NCBI GenBank assembly: GCA_035533375.1
Contig: DATLTV010000036.1
Span: forward strand, 1-11,382
Direction of reading: 5' to 3'
Length of the DNA stretch: 11,382 bases
Source of the DNA: DATLTV01 sp035533375
Lineage (GTDB): Bacteria > Patescibacteriota > Minisyncoccia > UBA6257 > 2-01-FULL-56-20
This document shows positions 6,127-11,382 of this stretch, piece after piece. The notes under the pieces were generated by a model, which did not search any database, was not told the DNA's origin, and saw only the letters and a list, made by a program, of their open reading frames with translations. The translations under genes were made by a program, and so were the position numbers. Each line of letters starts with the position of its first letter. Within the stretch, counting starts at the first letter, position 1.

Positions 6127-6155
6127 ATAATAGTGAATCGGGGAGTGCTGTGCAA
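6127..6155 (-). promoter_or_regulatory. Promoter of the PD-(D/E)XK gene
   Basis: On the minus strand -35 TTGCAC (6150-6155), a 17-bp spacer and -10 TATTAT (6127-6132). Transcription would start close to the ATG at 6113, giving a leader of only a few bases; no Shine-Dalgarno is visible. The -35 begins three bases from the end of the 211-bp inverted-repeat element. Confidence 0.5.
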
Positions 6156-6157
6156 AC

Positions 6158-6368
6158 AGAACCCATCTCAAAAGCAGGCGCGCGGATATTTCGCGGAATG
6201 TTCGAGCGAAAATCGCGAATTGCTCTGCAGGAATGCCCTTGTGGTATTTCAAGGAGCAATTCGCGATTTGCCGAGGAGCGAAGGCGACGAGATACTGAGT
6301 GCAGCAGCACGAATGTGCAGCCGAACAGTACCGAAAGAGCCGTGCGATCTGCTTTTGAGATGGGTTCT
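6158..6368. mobile_element. 211-bp MITE-like element with 20-bp perfect terminal inverted repeats
   Basis: The ends are AGAACCCATCTCAAAAGCAG (6158-6177) and its exact complement (6349-6368). Inside is a second perfect 16-bp inverted repeat, AAATCGCGAATTGCTC (6210-6225) with GAGCAATTCGCGATTT (6254-6269). Its 28-nt loop can pair further (AATGCC 6232-6237 with GGTATT 6243-6248, or CCTTG with CAAGG). A smaller hairpin is possible at 6300-6320 (GCAC-GAAT-GTGC). No open frame in it looks like a protein, and no clear target-site duplication flanks it. This fits a non-autonomous transposable element; a structured RNA is the main alternative. It occupies most of the 348-bp gene-free stretch between the nuclease and the M49 gene; the rest holds the two neighbours' promoter and terminator. 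Confidence 0.6.
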
Positions 6369-6412
6369 AAAGACTTTATATTTCCTTTATCAATGTGCGA
6401 GGCTGGCACAAT

Positions 6413-6444
6413 AAAAAAACGGCCCGCATGTATGCCGGGCCGTT
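6413..6444 (-). terminator. Intrinsic terminator of the M49 peptidase gene
   Basis: 9-bp stem AACGGCCCG (6418-6426) and CGGGCCGTT (6436-6444) with loop CATGTATGC. On the minus strand the stem runs into seven T (complement of 6413-6419). It lies 17 bp after the stop codon at 6462. Confidence 0.88.
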
Positions 6445-6461
6445 CGTAAAAAAACCGGGAA

Positions 6462-8033
6462 CTACAGACCGCTTGCGTCGTAGATCGGAGAAACCGCGAC
6501 CGGGAGGTCCCCCAATCTTTCGAGTATCGCGGGGATCTCGGGCGGCACCGAGGACCATTGGTCCAGAAATGCTTTTGCCCGGGCATAATCGCCGGCGACT
6601 TCAAGGTTCAGCAATTCGGTGCTCAAATCGCACATCGCGGCGAGCGTCCGCTCCGCGTCGATCTCGAATACCTTCTTCGCGACATCGTACCGCACGGCGT
6701 TCCGATGCGCGAACCAATTATATTCCACGAGATGCCCGCGTGCATGCGCCTCCGTATATCCCTGCCGCCAGCTTTGGACGTCGGAAGCGATGTCCTGAAC
6801 AATGCACCCGGCAAGCGTTTCATCGTCAATAAGATTACGCTCACGGAAATAACCGAGGAGGCGCGCGCCGAGCATGTCGGCCTTCGCTTCCTCGATGCAC
6901 GAATGCAGATCGCCGAGCTTCACCGAAAATTGGACTTCTCGGCCGCCGTCTTTCGCCATACTCGGCCCGAGGCCGTGCGCAAGCTCGTGCGCAAGCACAA
7001 AGAGCAGCCGGCGGTCGAACGTGCAGCGCGCGAGATCGCGGTTCGAAAGGACGCGTTCCGCGACCGGACGCACGAGCGTTTCGAACTTCGCCTGCATCAT
7101 TGTACGTGAAAACACTTTCTTCGAGCCTTTGAGGTCATGCACGCGCCGGTCGTTCGGCAGATTATAAGCAACGAACAGGTATCCGAACGCCGCTTCGCCG
7201 CCGCGCACAACATCCGCGACGACCTCAAGCGGGGTCGCCGCGCCTTTTGGCTTGAAATCGAATTCTATGCCAAGTAGCCGGTCGAAATCGGGGAGCGCAG
7301 GAAGAAATTTCTCGAGCGCCGCCGTCGCGTCTTTGTCGGGAACGCCCACGAACGCCTCAAACGACGCTTTAAGCCCGAGCAACTCGTCGAAGTAGGTTTC
7401 GTACGGTCCGATCGTCGCTTCGAACGGATGGCCGCCCGTATCCACCCATGCCATATCGCTCTCGAAATATTCGTTCGAAAGGAACGCGTCCGCGCGCATT
7501 TCAAGAAACGATTTCAACTTTCCGCCGGGCAATTCTTTCGCCGCCGCGCGCAATTCCTGCGATGCTTCAAGCAATAGATCGGAATATCTTCCCGAGTACG
7601 GCACAGCGGCAAGGGAGTTGCCCTGCCGCACGATCTCCGTGTACGGGCTTTCGAAAGCGGTCCGGTCTTCGGAATGCACCGCGAGCCAGGAATTCCATTC
7701 TCCTTTCTTGAATCCTTCGGGATAGAACGACCCGAACTTCGGCCGCGGACCGACGCCCGGCACAAAAGGAATATTCTGGTCGAATCCGTCCCACGGCGAA
7801 CCGTGGATCCGGAAATAGTTGAGCAGGTCGATGCCTTCGGCGTCGCTCCGTTTTTGAAGCGCTTCGTAGATCGCTTCGTTCTTCGGCGACTGCTGGCGAA
7901 TATAAATGTCCGTCATGAGCTCCGCCGCGCGAACGGCGTGCCTGAGTGCCCGCCGCTCATTTTCAGCAAGCGATGAAACGTCCGTTTTCACGGGGAAAAA
8001 AGAAATTTTTGCGAGCCGTTCTTTGATGGTCAT
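6462..8033 (-). CDS. M49-family (dipeptidyl-peptidase III-like) zinc metallopeptidase
   Basis: 523-residue cytoplasmic zinc peptidase without signal peptide; the family removes dipeptides from the N-terminus of short peptides. Zinc site: H349-E350-L-A-H353 in VLAHELAHGLGP, and Glu382 (or 381) in C-I-E-E-A-K-A-D (379-386), the second M49 motif. Upstream, WVDTGGHPFEATIGPYETYFDELLGLKASFEAFVGVPD (about 196-233) is the typical M49 substrate-cleft stretch (…GPYE.Y.D.L.G.K..FEAF). The motif is the five-residue HExxH kind, not the six-residue HExxGH of eukaryotic DPP III; the short form is known in some bacteria. The ATG at 8033 has AAAGGAG just upstream; a TTG at 8063 in the same frame is rejected. 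Monocistronic: own promoter and terminator. Likely role in peptide recycling. Confidence 0.9.
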   Translation of the reverse strand: MTIKERLAKISFFPVKTDVSSLAENERRALRHAVRAAELMTDIYIRQQSPKNEAIYEALQKRSDAEGIDLLNYFRIHGSPWDGFDQNIPFVPGVGPRPKFGSFYPEGFKKGEWNSWLAVHSEDRTAFESPYTEIVRQGNSLAAVPYSGRYSDLLLEASQELRAAAKELPGGKLKSFLEMRADAFLSNEYFESDMAWVDTGGHPFEATIGPYETYFDELLGLKASFEAFVGVPDKDATAALEKFLPALPDFDRLLGIEFDFKPKGAATPLEVVADVVRGGEAAFGYLFVAYNLPNDRRVHDLKGSKKVFSRTMMQAKFETLVRPVAERVLSNRDLARCTFDRRLLFVLAHELAHGLGPSMAKDGGREVQFSVKLGDLHSCIEEAKADMLGARLLGYFRERNLIDDETLAGCIVQDIASDVQSWRQGYTEAHARGHLVEYNWFAHRNAVRYDVAKKVFEIDAERTLAAMCDLSTELLNLEVAGDYARAKAFLDQWSSVPPEIPAILERLGDLPVAVSPIYDASGL

Positions 8034-8075
8034 GGACTCTCCTTTTGAGACGGGCTCTTTCAAGCTGCCGCGCCC

Positions 8076-8104
8076 AGATTATCATAACACGGCAAGACCG
8101 TCAA
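8076..8104 (-). promoter_or_regulatory. Probable promoter of the M49 gene
   Basis: On the minus strand -35 TTGACG (8099-8104). The -10 is either TAATCT (8076-8081, 17-bp spacing) or GATAAT (8078-8083, 15-bp spacing). The RBS AAAGGAG follows about 30 bp downstream, before the ATG at 8033. Confidence 0.4.
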
Positions 8105-8141
8105 TATTTTTATGCCTATCTTTTTTACATACGGGTCGGGG

Positions 8142-8173
8142 TCCCGGATAAGCCACACGGCGGCTTTCCGGGA
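8142..8173. repeat. Hairpin in the M49/marR divergent region
   Basis: TCCCGGA-T-AAGCC (8142-8154) pairs with GGCTT-TCCGGGA (8162-8173): 12 bp with one bulged base and a 7-nt loop. No T tract follows on either strand, so it is not an ordinary terminator. It resembles the small REP-type hairpins elsewhere in the window in base content but shares no clear sequence with them. It sits between two divergent promoters. Confidence 0.6.
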
Positions 8174-8217
8174 TGGCGGCGACTATTCGACGCGCTTGGC
8201 CGAATCGACGCAGCCAC

Positions 8218-8263
8218 TTGACCATGCAATCTTAATAGACGTATGATTAGTATACGAACTAAT
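8218..8263 (+). promoter_or_regulatory. marR-operon promoter with overlapping palindromes (putative MarR operator)
   Basis: -35 TTGACC (8218-8223), 18-bp spacer, -10 TATGAT (8242-8247). Two inverted repeats overlap the -10 and the start of transcription: CGTAT-N7-ATACG (8240-8256) and ATTAGT-N6-ACTAAT (8246-8263). The second ends one base before the ATG at 8265, so the leader is very short and no Shine-Dalgarno is present. MarR-family dimers bind palindromes of this size in their own promoters, so autorepression of the whole exporter operon is the natural reading. Confidence 0.6.
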
Positions 8264-8264
8264 T

Positions 8265-8762
8265 ATGAAAAAAAGGGTCTCCGTCTCGGCGGCATCCGAG
8301 ATTAAGCTGCTCGCATTCATGTTTATGAAGACCGCCCGGCAGGATATCGGACGGCGGCTCAAAGCACGCGGCGCGGGCGTCAATCCCCTGGGATTCGGCG
8401 TGCTGAACATGGTGCGGCACGGAAAGCGGACCTTGAGCGACTTGAGCCGCGAAACAATGCTCGCGCCCGCGACCCTCGTGCCCGTCATAAACACGCTCGA
8501 ACGAAAAGGGCTTATCGAACGTCAGCGCGACGAGCGCGACCGCAGGCGCAGTCCCCTGCGCCTCACGAAGCGCGGAGAAAAGATCATGGCGGGTATTTCT
8601 TTTATCGGCGAAAACGACCTTATTACGCGGAATCTGAAGAAACTCGGCGAGCGGGACGTAAGCGAATTACAGCGCATCTTGCGAAAATTGGTCGGCGGAC
8701 TCATCGGAGAAAAAAAGATGAAGGAGATGGTCGAATCGCATATGACAAAGGCAGGAGACTAA
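8265..8762 (+). CDS. MarR-family winged-helix transcriptional regulator
   Basis: 165-residue DNA-binding repressor. The winged helix spans about 45-104: helices with L-S-D-L-S-R-E-T-M-L-A-P-A-T-L-V-P-V-I-N-T-L-E-R-K-G-L-I-E-R (57-86) and a wing D-E-R-D-R-R-R-S-P-L-R-L-T-K-R-G (89-104) that has the family's conserved D-x-R-D-x-R pattern and the closing L-T-x-x-G. Flanking helices at the N- and C-terminus (11-35, 115-160) form the dimer interface. It is the first gene of the operon, 14 bp before the adaptor gene, and its own promoter carries palindromes. MarR proteins placed like this usually sense a small molecule and derepress an exporter. The ligand cannot be told from the sequence. Confidence 0.93.
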   Translation: MKKRVSVSAASEIKLLAFMFMKTARQDIGRRLKARGAGVNPLGFGVLNMVRHGKRTLSDLSRETMLAPATLVPVINTLERKGLIERQRDERDRRRSPLRLTKRGEKIMAGISFIGENDLITRNLKKLGERDVSELQRILRKLVGGLIGEKKMKEMVESHMTKAGD

Positions 8763-8776
8763 CAATCATTCATCCC

Positions 8777-10333
8777 ATGCGTGCATTTTTCAAAAAGAAA
8801 ATTATTACCTGGGCGGCAGTCGCGATAGTCGCCGTCGGCCTCATTTGGTATTTTGTCTCGGGTAAAAAAGCGCCGGTAAATCTCATTACGGTCGCGCGGG
8901 GCGATATCGCGGAAGAAGTAATTGTCACGGGGAACACCTCGCCCATATCGAACACCGACCTCGCATTCCAGGCATCGGGCAGAATCGCCGCGGTGCATGT
9001 CGCGGTTGGCGACATGGTGACCGCGGGAGAACCGCTCGCCGAACTCGACGCGAGCGAACTCCAGGCCCAGCTTGCGCAGGCGCAGGCGAGCGCCCAGGCG
9101 GCACAGGCGAAGCTCGACGGGCTCAAAGCCGGCACGCGGCCGGAGGACATCACGATCACGCGTACAAACATCGCAAAAGCCGAGCAGGATCTCACGAACG
9201 ATTATGACGGCGTGCCCGCCACCCTCGCGGACGCATACGCGAAAGCAAGCGACGCCGTGCGAAACCAGGTGAGCGCGCTTTTCACGAACGCCGATACGCC
9301 GACGCCGCAGCTCACTTTCACCGTGACCGATTCGCAGGCGCAGATCAACGCACAATCGGACCGCGTGCTCGCCGGAGACGATCTTGACGCCTGGCAGAAC
9401 GAACTTGCCGCGCTCACCTCGTCCACGAGCACGTCCACGGACGCGCTCGACGCGGCCGTGATGCATGCCAATTCGCATCTTGCGAGCGTAGTCACGCTTC
9501 TGAACGATCTCATGAACGCGCTCGCGAGCGCCCCGGGGCTCAATACCTCCACGCTCACGGCTTATAAAACGAGCGTCACAGCCGCGGAATCGGAAGTTTC
9601 GGCGGCGGTCACGAACGTCGATAAAGCCTCGCAGACGATTGCTTCGCAAAAAATAGTGGTGAAACAGAACGAAGACCAGCTGAACCTTCAGCTCGCCGGT
9701 TCGACCTCACAGGACATCGAAGCGCAACAGGCGGCGGTCGCGCAGGCGCAGGCGAACGTACAATCAGTCCAGGCGCAGATCAACCAAACCGTGATTCATT
9801 CCCCTATTAATGGGACGGTCACGCGCGAGGACGCGAAGGTCGGCCAGATCGCTTCGCCCGGCGCCACCCTTATTTCCGTAATCTCGGCGAGTAACCTCGA
9901 GATCGACGTGAACGTCCCCGAAGTCGATATCGGAAAAGTGAATATCGGCGACCCCGTAAGTATCACGCTCGATGCTTTTCCCGGCGAAACATTTATGGGC
10001 AAGGTCACAAAGATTGATCCCGCGCAAACGATCGTGAATGGCGTCGTCGATTTCAAGGTGACGATCGATTTCGACAAACCCGATCCGCGGTTCAAGAGCG
10101 GGCTCACGGCGAACCTCCAGATCGAAACCAAAAAGGACACGGGCGTGCTCATCGTTCCCGAAGCCGCGGTACTGCAAAACGACTCGGGAACGTTCGCCGT
10201 GGAATACAAGAATGGCGCGAACATCCAGGTACCCGTAACACTCGGCATTCGCGACCAGAGCGGCAACGTGGAGATCGCCTCGGGCGTGAGCGAAGGAGAT
10301 AAATTGGTGAATATCGGATTGAAAACGCAGTAA
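8777..10333 (+). CDS. HlyD/MacA-type adaptor (membrane fusion) protein with long helical insert
   Basis: 518 residues. One N-terminal transmembrane helix (10-27) anchors it; the rest lies outside the membrane. The first beta-barrel strand and half lipoyl domain come at 34-92 (FQASGRIAAVHVAVGDMVTAGEPLAELD). A helical arm follows (93-118), then a long Ala/Ser/Thr/Gln-rich helical insert (about 124-310), then the return arm (312-337) and the second half lipoyl domain VIHSPINGTVTREDAKVGQIASPGATLISV (339-368). The beta-barrel (373-450) and membrane-proximal domain complete it. MacA-like adaptors are usually about 370-400 residues; the excess is in the hairpin insert. It links to the ATPase and permease downstream as an ABC exporter. 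The nearest GGAG lies inside the marR 3' end, 19 bases before the ATG, so the start is weakly served; coupling with marR is possible. Confidence 0.93.
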   Translation: MRAFFKKKIITWAAVAIVAVGLIWYFVSGKKAPVNLITVARGDIAEEVIVTGNTSPISNTDLAFQASGRIAAVHVAVGDMVTAGEPLAELDASELQAQLAQAQASAQAAQAKLDGLKAGTRPEDITITRTNIAKAEQDLTNDYDGVPATLADAYAKASDAVRNQVSALFTNADTPTPQLTFTVTDSQAQINAQSDRVLAGDDLDAWQNELAALTSSTSTSTDALDAAVMHANSHLASVVTLLNDLMNALASAPGLNTSTLTAYKTSVTAAESEVSAAVTNVDKASQTIASQKIVVKQNEDQLNLQLAGSTSQDIEAQQAAVAQAQANVQSVQAQINQTVIHSPINGTVTREDAKVGQIASPGATLISVISASNLEIDVNVPEVDIGKVNIGDPVSITLDAFPGETFMGKVTKIDPAQTIVNGVVDFKVTIDFDKPDPRFKSGLTANLQIETKKDTGVLIVPEAAVLQNDSGTFAVEYKNGANIQVPVTLGIRDQSGNVEIASGVSEGDKLVNIGLKTQ

Positions 10334-10337
10334 TAAT

Positions 10338-10420
10338 CCATCGTTCCCGCGAAGGCGGGAATCCACGCTCCCGGAAGTCTAATTCGGAAGCACGGATCCC
10401 GGCCTCCGCCGGGACGACGG
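10338..10420. repeat. REP/BIME-like repeat, copy B, inside the exporter operon
   Basis: Two near-perfect hairpins in inverted orientation: TTCCCGC-GAAG-GCGGGAA at the left and TCCCGGC-CTCC-GCCGGGA at the right. The stretch between them, ATCCACGCTCCCGGA… and …TTCGGAAGCACGGAT, also pairs imperfectly, so the whole 83 bp folds as one long imperfect inverted repeat. It is homologous to 5343-5420. It fills nearly all of the 96-bp gap between adaptor and ATPase genes. Hairpins of the type TTCCCGC…GCGGGAA are common dispersed repeats in many bacteria (compare REP elements and neisserial dRS3). Confidence 0.8.
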
Positions 10421-10429
10421 TAATCATTC

Positions 10430-11143
10430 ATGATATCAGTACGTAACCTCGGCAAAATCTACAGCGACGAAGGAATGGAAACGATCGCGCTCCACGACGT
10501 TTCGCTCGAGATCAAAAAAGGCGAATTCGTTTCCATTATGGGGCCGTCGGGTTCGGGCAAATCGACCCTGCTTCACCTCCTGAGCTTTCTCGACCGCGCG
10601 ACAAGCGGCGCATATGCCTTCGCTGGTAAGAGCATAAGCGATTTGAACGACAAAGAGCTCGCGAAGGTCCGCAACAAAGAGATCGGATTCGTTTTCCAAT
10701 CGTTCAACCTGCTCTCGCGCTCGTCGGTGTACGAAAACGTCGAATTGCCGCTCATATACAACGACGCCGTGCCGAATGCCGAACGCAGGGCGCTCGTCGA
10801 ACGCGCCGTCGAATCGGTCGGACTCAAAGAAAAAATAGATATGGAAGCAGGACGACTTTCGGGCGGGCAGAAACAGCGGGTCGCGATCGCGCGTGCCTTG
10901 GTAAACGACCCGAATGTGATCTTCGCCGACGAGCCGACCGGCAATCTCGACTCGAAATCCGGTGCGCAGATTATGGAGATCCTCGACGACCTGCACGACA
11001 CCGGCCGCACGATCATCCTCGTGACCCACGAAACTTATACTGCCGAGTTCGCCGACCGGTTGATCCAGCTCAAAGACGGATCGATCGCGTCGGATAAACC
11101 AATCGACGGCAGACGGCATGGGGCGGGAGAATTTTTCAAATAA
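10430..11143 (+). CDS. MacB/LolD-type ABC transporter ATP-binding protein
   Basis: 237-residue cytoplasmic ATPase subunit of a MacB/LolD/FtsE-type exporter. Walker A GPSGSGKST (38-46), Q-loop Gln90 in FVFQSFNLL, signature LSGGQKQR (143-150), Walker B VIFADEPT (163-170) with catalytic Glu168, D-loop NLDSKSG (172-178) and switch His200 in LVTHE. The aromatic A-loop position is served by the Y11/V4-N-L-G-K-I-Y region. Length is normal for the family. It follows the adaptor by 96 bp (filled by repeat copy B) and precedes the permease by 78 bp. There is no Shine-Dalgarno before the ATG. The ten bases AATCATTCAT occur just before this start and also just before the adaptor start. Confidence 0.96.
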   Translation: MISVRNLGKIYSDEGMETIALHDVSLEIKKGEFVSIMGPSGSGKSTLLHLLSFLDRATSGAYAFAGKSISDLNDKELAKVRNKEIGFVFQSFNLLSRSSVYENVELPLIYNDAVPNAERRALVERAVESVGLKEKIDMEAGRLSGGQKQRVAIARALVNDPNVIFADEPTGNLDSKSGAQIMEILDDLHDTGRTIILVTHETYTAEFADRLIQLKDGSIASDKPIDGRRHGAGEFFK

Positions 11144-11221
11144 AACCCGACAATTAAGTAATTACGTAATTTGATAATTAAGAAAAAATCCCATATTTCC
11201 AATTACTAATTTCCAATTACT
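11144..11221. repeat. AT-rich spacer with short direct repeats between ATPase and permease
   Basis: A 78-bp stretch far richer in A and T than the genes around it. It contains a perfect 12-bp palindrome, AATTACGTAATT (11160-11171), and two copies of TTTCCAATTACT (11196-11207 and 11210-11221), the second running up to the permease ATG. No promoter with a good -35/-10 pair, terminator or Shine-Dalgarno is evident. Confidence 0.6.
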
Positions 11222-11382
11222 ATGAAATTACGAGATTCCATTCAAACGGCCACGCGCGGTCTGAAGCACGCGAAACTGCGCTCGTTCCTTACGATGCTCG
11301 GCATCGTGATCGGTATCGGCTCGGTCATCCTCCTCATGTCCATCGGCTCCTCGGCGCAAGCGCTTATTTTGAACCAGGTGAA
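11222..11382 (+). CDS. MacB-type ABC transporter permease, N-terminal fragment
   Basis: The first 53 codons before the window ends: MKLRDSIQTATRGLKHAKLR, then SFLTMLGIVIGIGSVILLMSIG, then SSAQALILNQV. This is the standard start of MacB/FtsX-type permeases: an amphipathic cytoplasmic helix, then R-S-F-L-T-M-L-G-I-V-I-G-I-G-S-V, the first transmembrane helix, followed by entry into the extracellular domain. It should pair with the ATPase at 10430 and the adaptor at 8777. The start is set by the match to the family N-terminus; no Shine-Dalgarno precedes it. Confidence 0.93.
   Translation, partial: MKLRDSIQTATRGLKHAKLRSFLTMLGIVIGIGSVILLMSIGSSAQALILNQV

Noticed and set aside
6114..6155. TTG start at 6155 for the PD-(D/E)XK gene
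   Set aside because: The TTG forms the -35 box (TTGCAC) of a promoter with a 17-bp spacer to TATTAT; the ATG at 6113 begins the recognisable protein.
6178..6348. Transposase remnant inside the 211-bp element
   Set aside because: All frames give short, Arg/Ser-rich peptides without catalytic residues; the space is taken by inverted repeats.
8034..8063. TTG start at 8063 for the M49 gene
   Set aside because: The ATG at 8033 has AAAGGAG at proper spacing; the TTG has none.
8759..9649. Open 296-codon minus-strand frame
   Set aside because: Opposite the adaptor gene; Arg/Gly/Val-rich, no domain, no promoter or RBS.

Overview
The window looks like a piece of a moderately GC-rich bacterial chromosome using the standard bacterial code: TGA is a stop in ychF and in the secreted protein, which argues against the code-25 lineages. 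The gene set suggests a Patescibacteria/CPR (Parcubacteria-like) genome. It includes small DoxX, PEBP/YbhB and stand-alone PD-(D/E)XK genes, a secreted DUF5666-like protein, a MacA/MacB-type exporter whose adaptor has an unusually long helical insert, and several starts without a Shine-Dalgarno sequence. This assignment is inference from style, not from a marker gene.

Left third, mostly minus strand. The first codons of a gene run off the left edge and carry a clear promoter with an 8-bp-arm palindrome over the -10. Then come ychF, an unrecognised 125-residue protein whose last codons were altered by a 29-bp tandem duplication, and an alpha/beta hydrolase. The hydrolase diverges from a 437-residue secreted protein on the plus strand, which is built from two related Cys-pair modules plus a beta-rich end domain. 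A perfect 42-bp palindromic terminator closes that gene.

Middle third, minus strand. Reading in transcription order from 8033 down to 3992: a cytoplasmic M49-type zinc dipeptidyl-peptidase with its own terminator; a 211-bp element with 20-bp perfect inverted ends (MITE-like or a structured RNA); a small four-cysteine PD-(D/E)XK nuclease; then a tight run of DUF4258-like, PEBP/YbhB and DoxX-like genes. A REP/BIME-like repeat lies between the nuclease and the DUF4258-like gene.

Right third, plus strand. A MarR-type regulator with palindromes in its own promoter leads an operon: HlyD/MacA-like adaptor, a second copy of the REP-like repeat, a MacB/LolD-type ATPase, an AT-rich spacer with short repeats, and the first 53 codons of a MacB-type permease. 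The likely logic is a MarR-autoregulated three-component ABC exporter.

No tRNA, rRNA, CRISPR array or intact transposase gene was seen. The least explained items are the 211-bp element, the pair of BIME-like repeats, the modular secreted protein and the adaptor insert.
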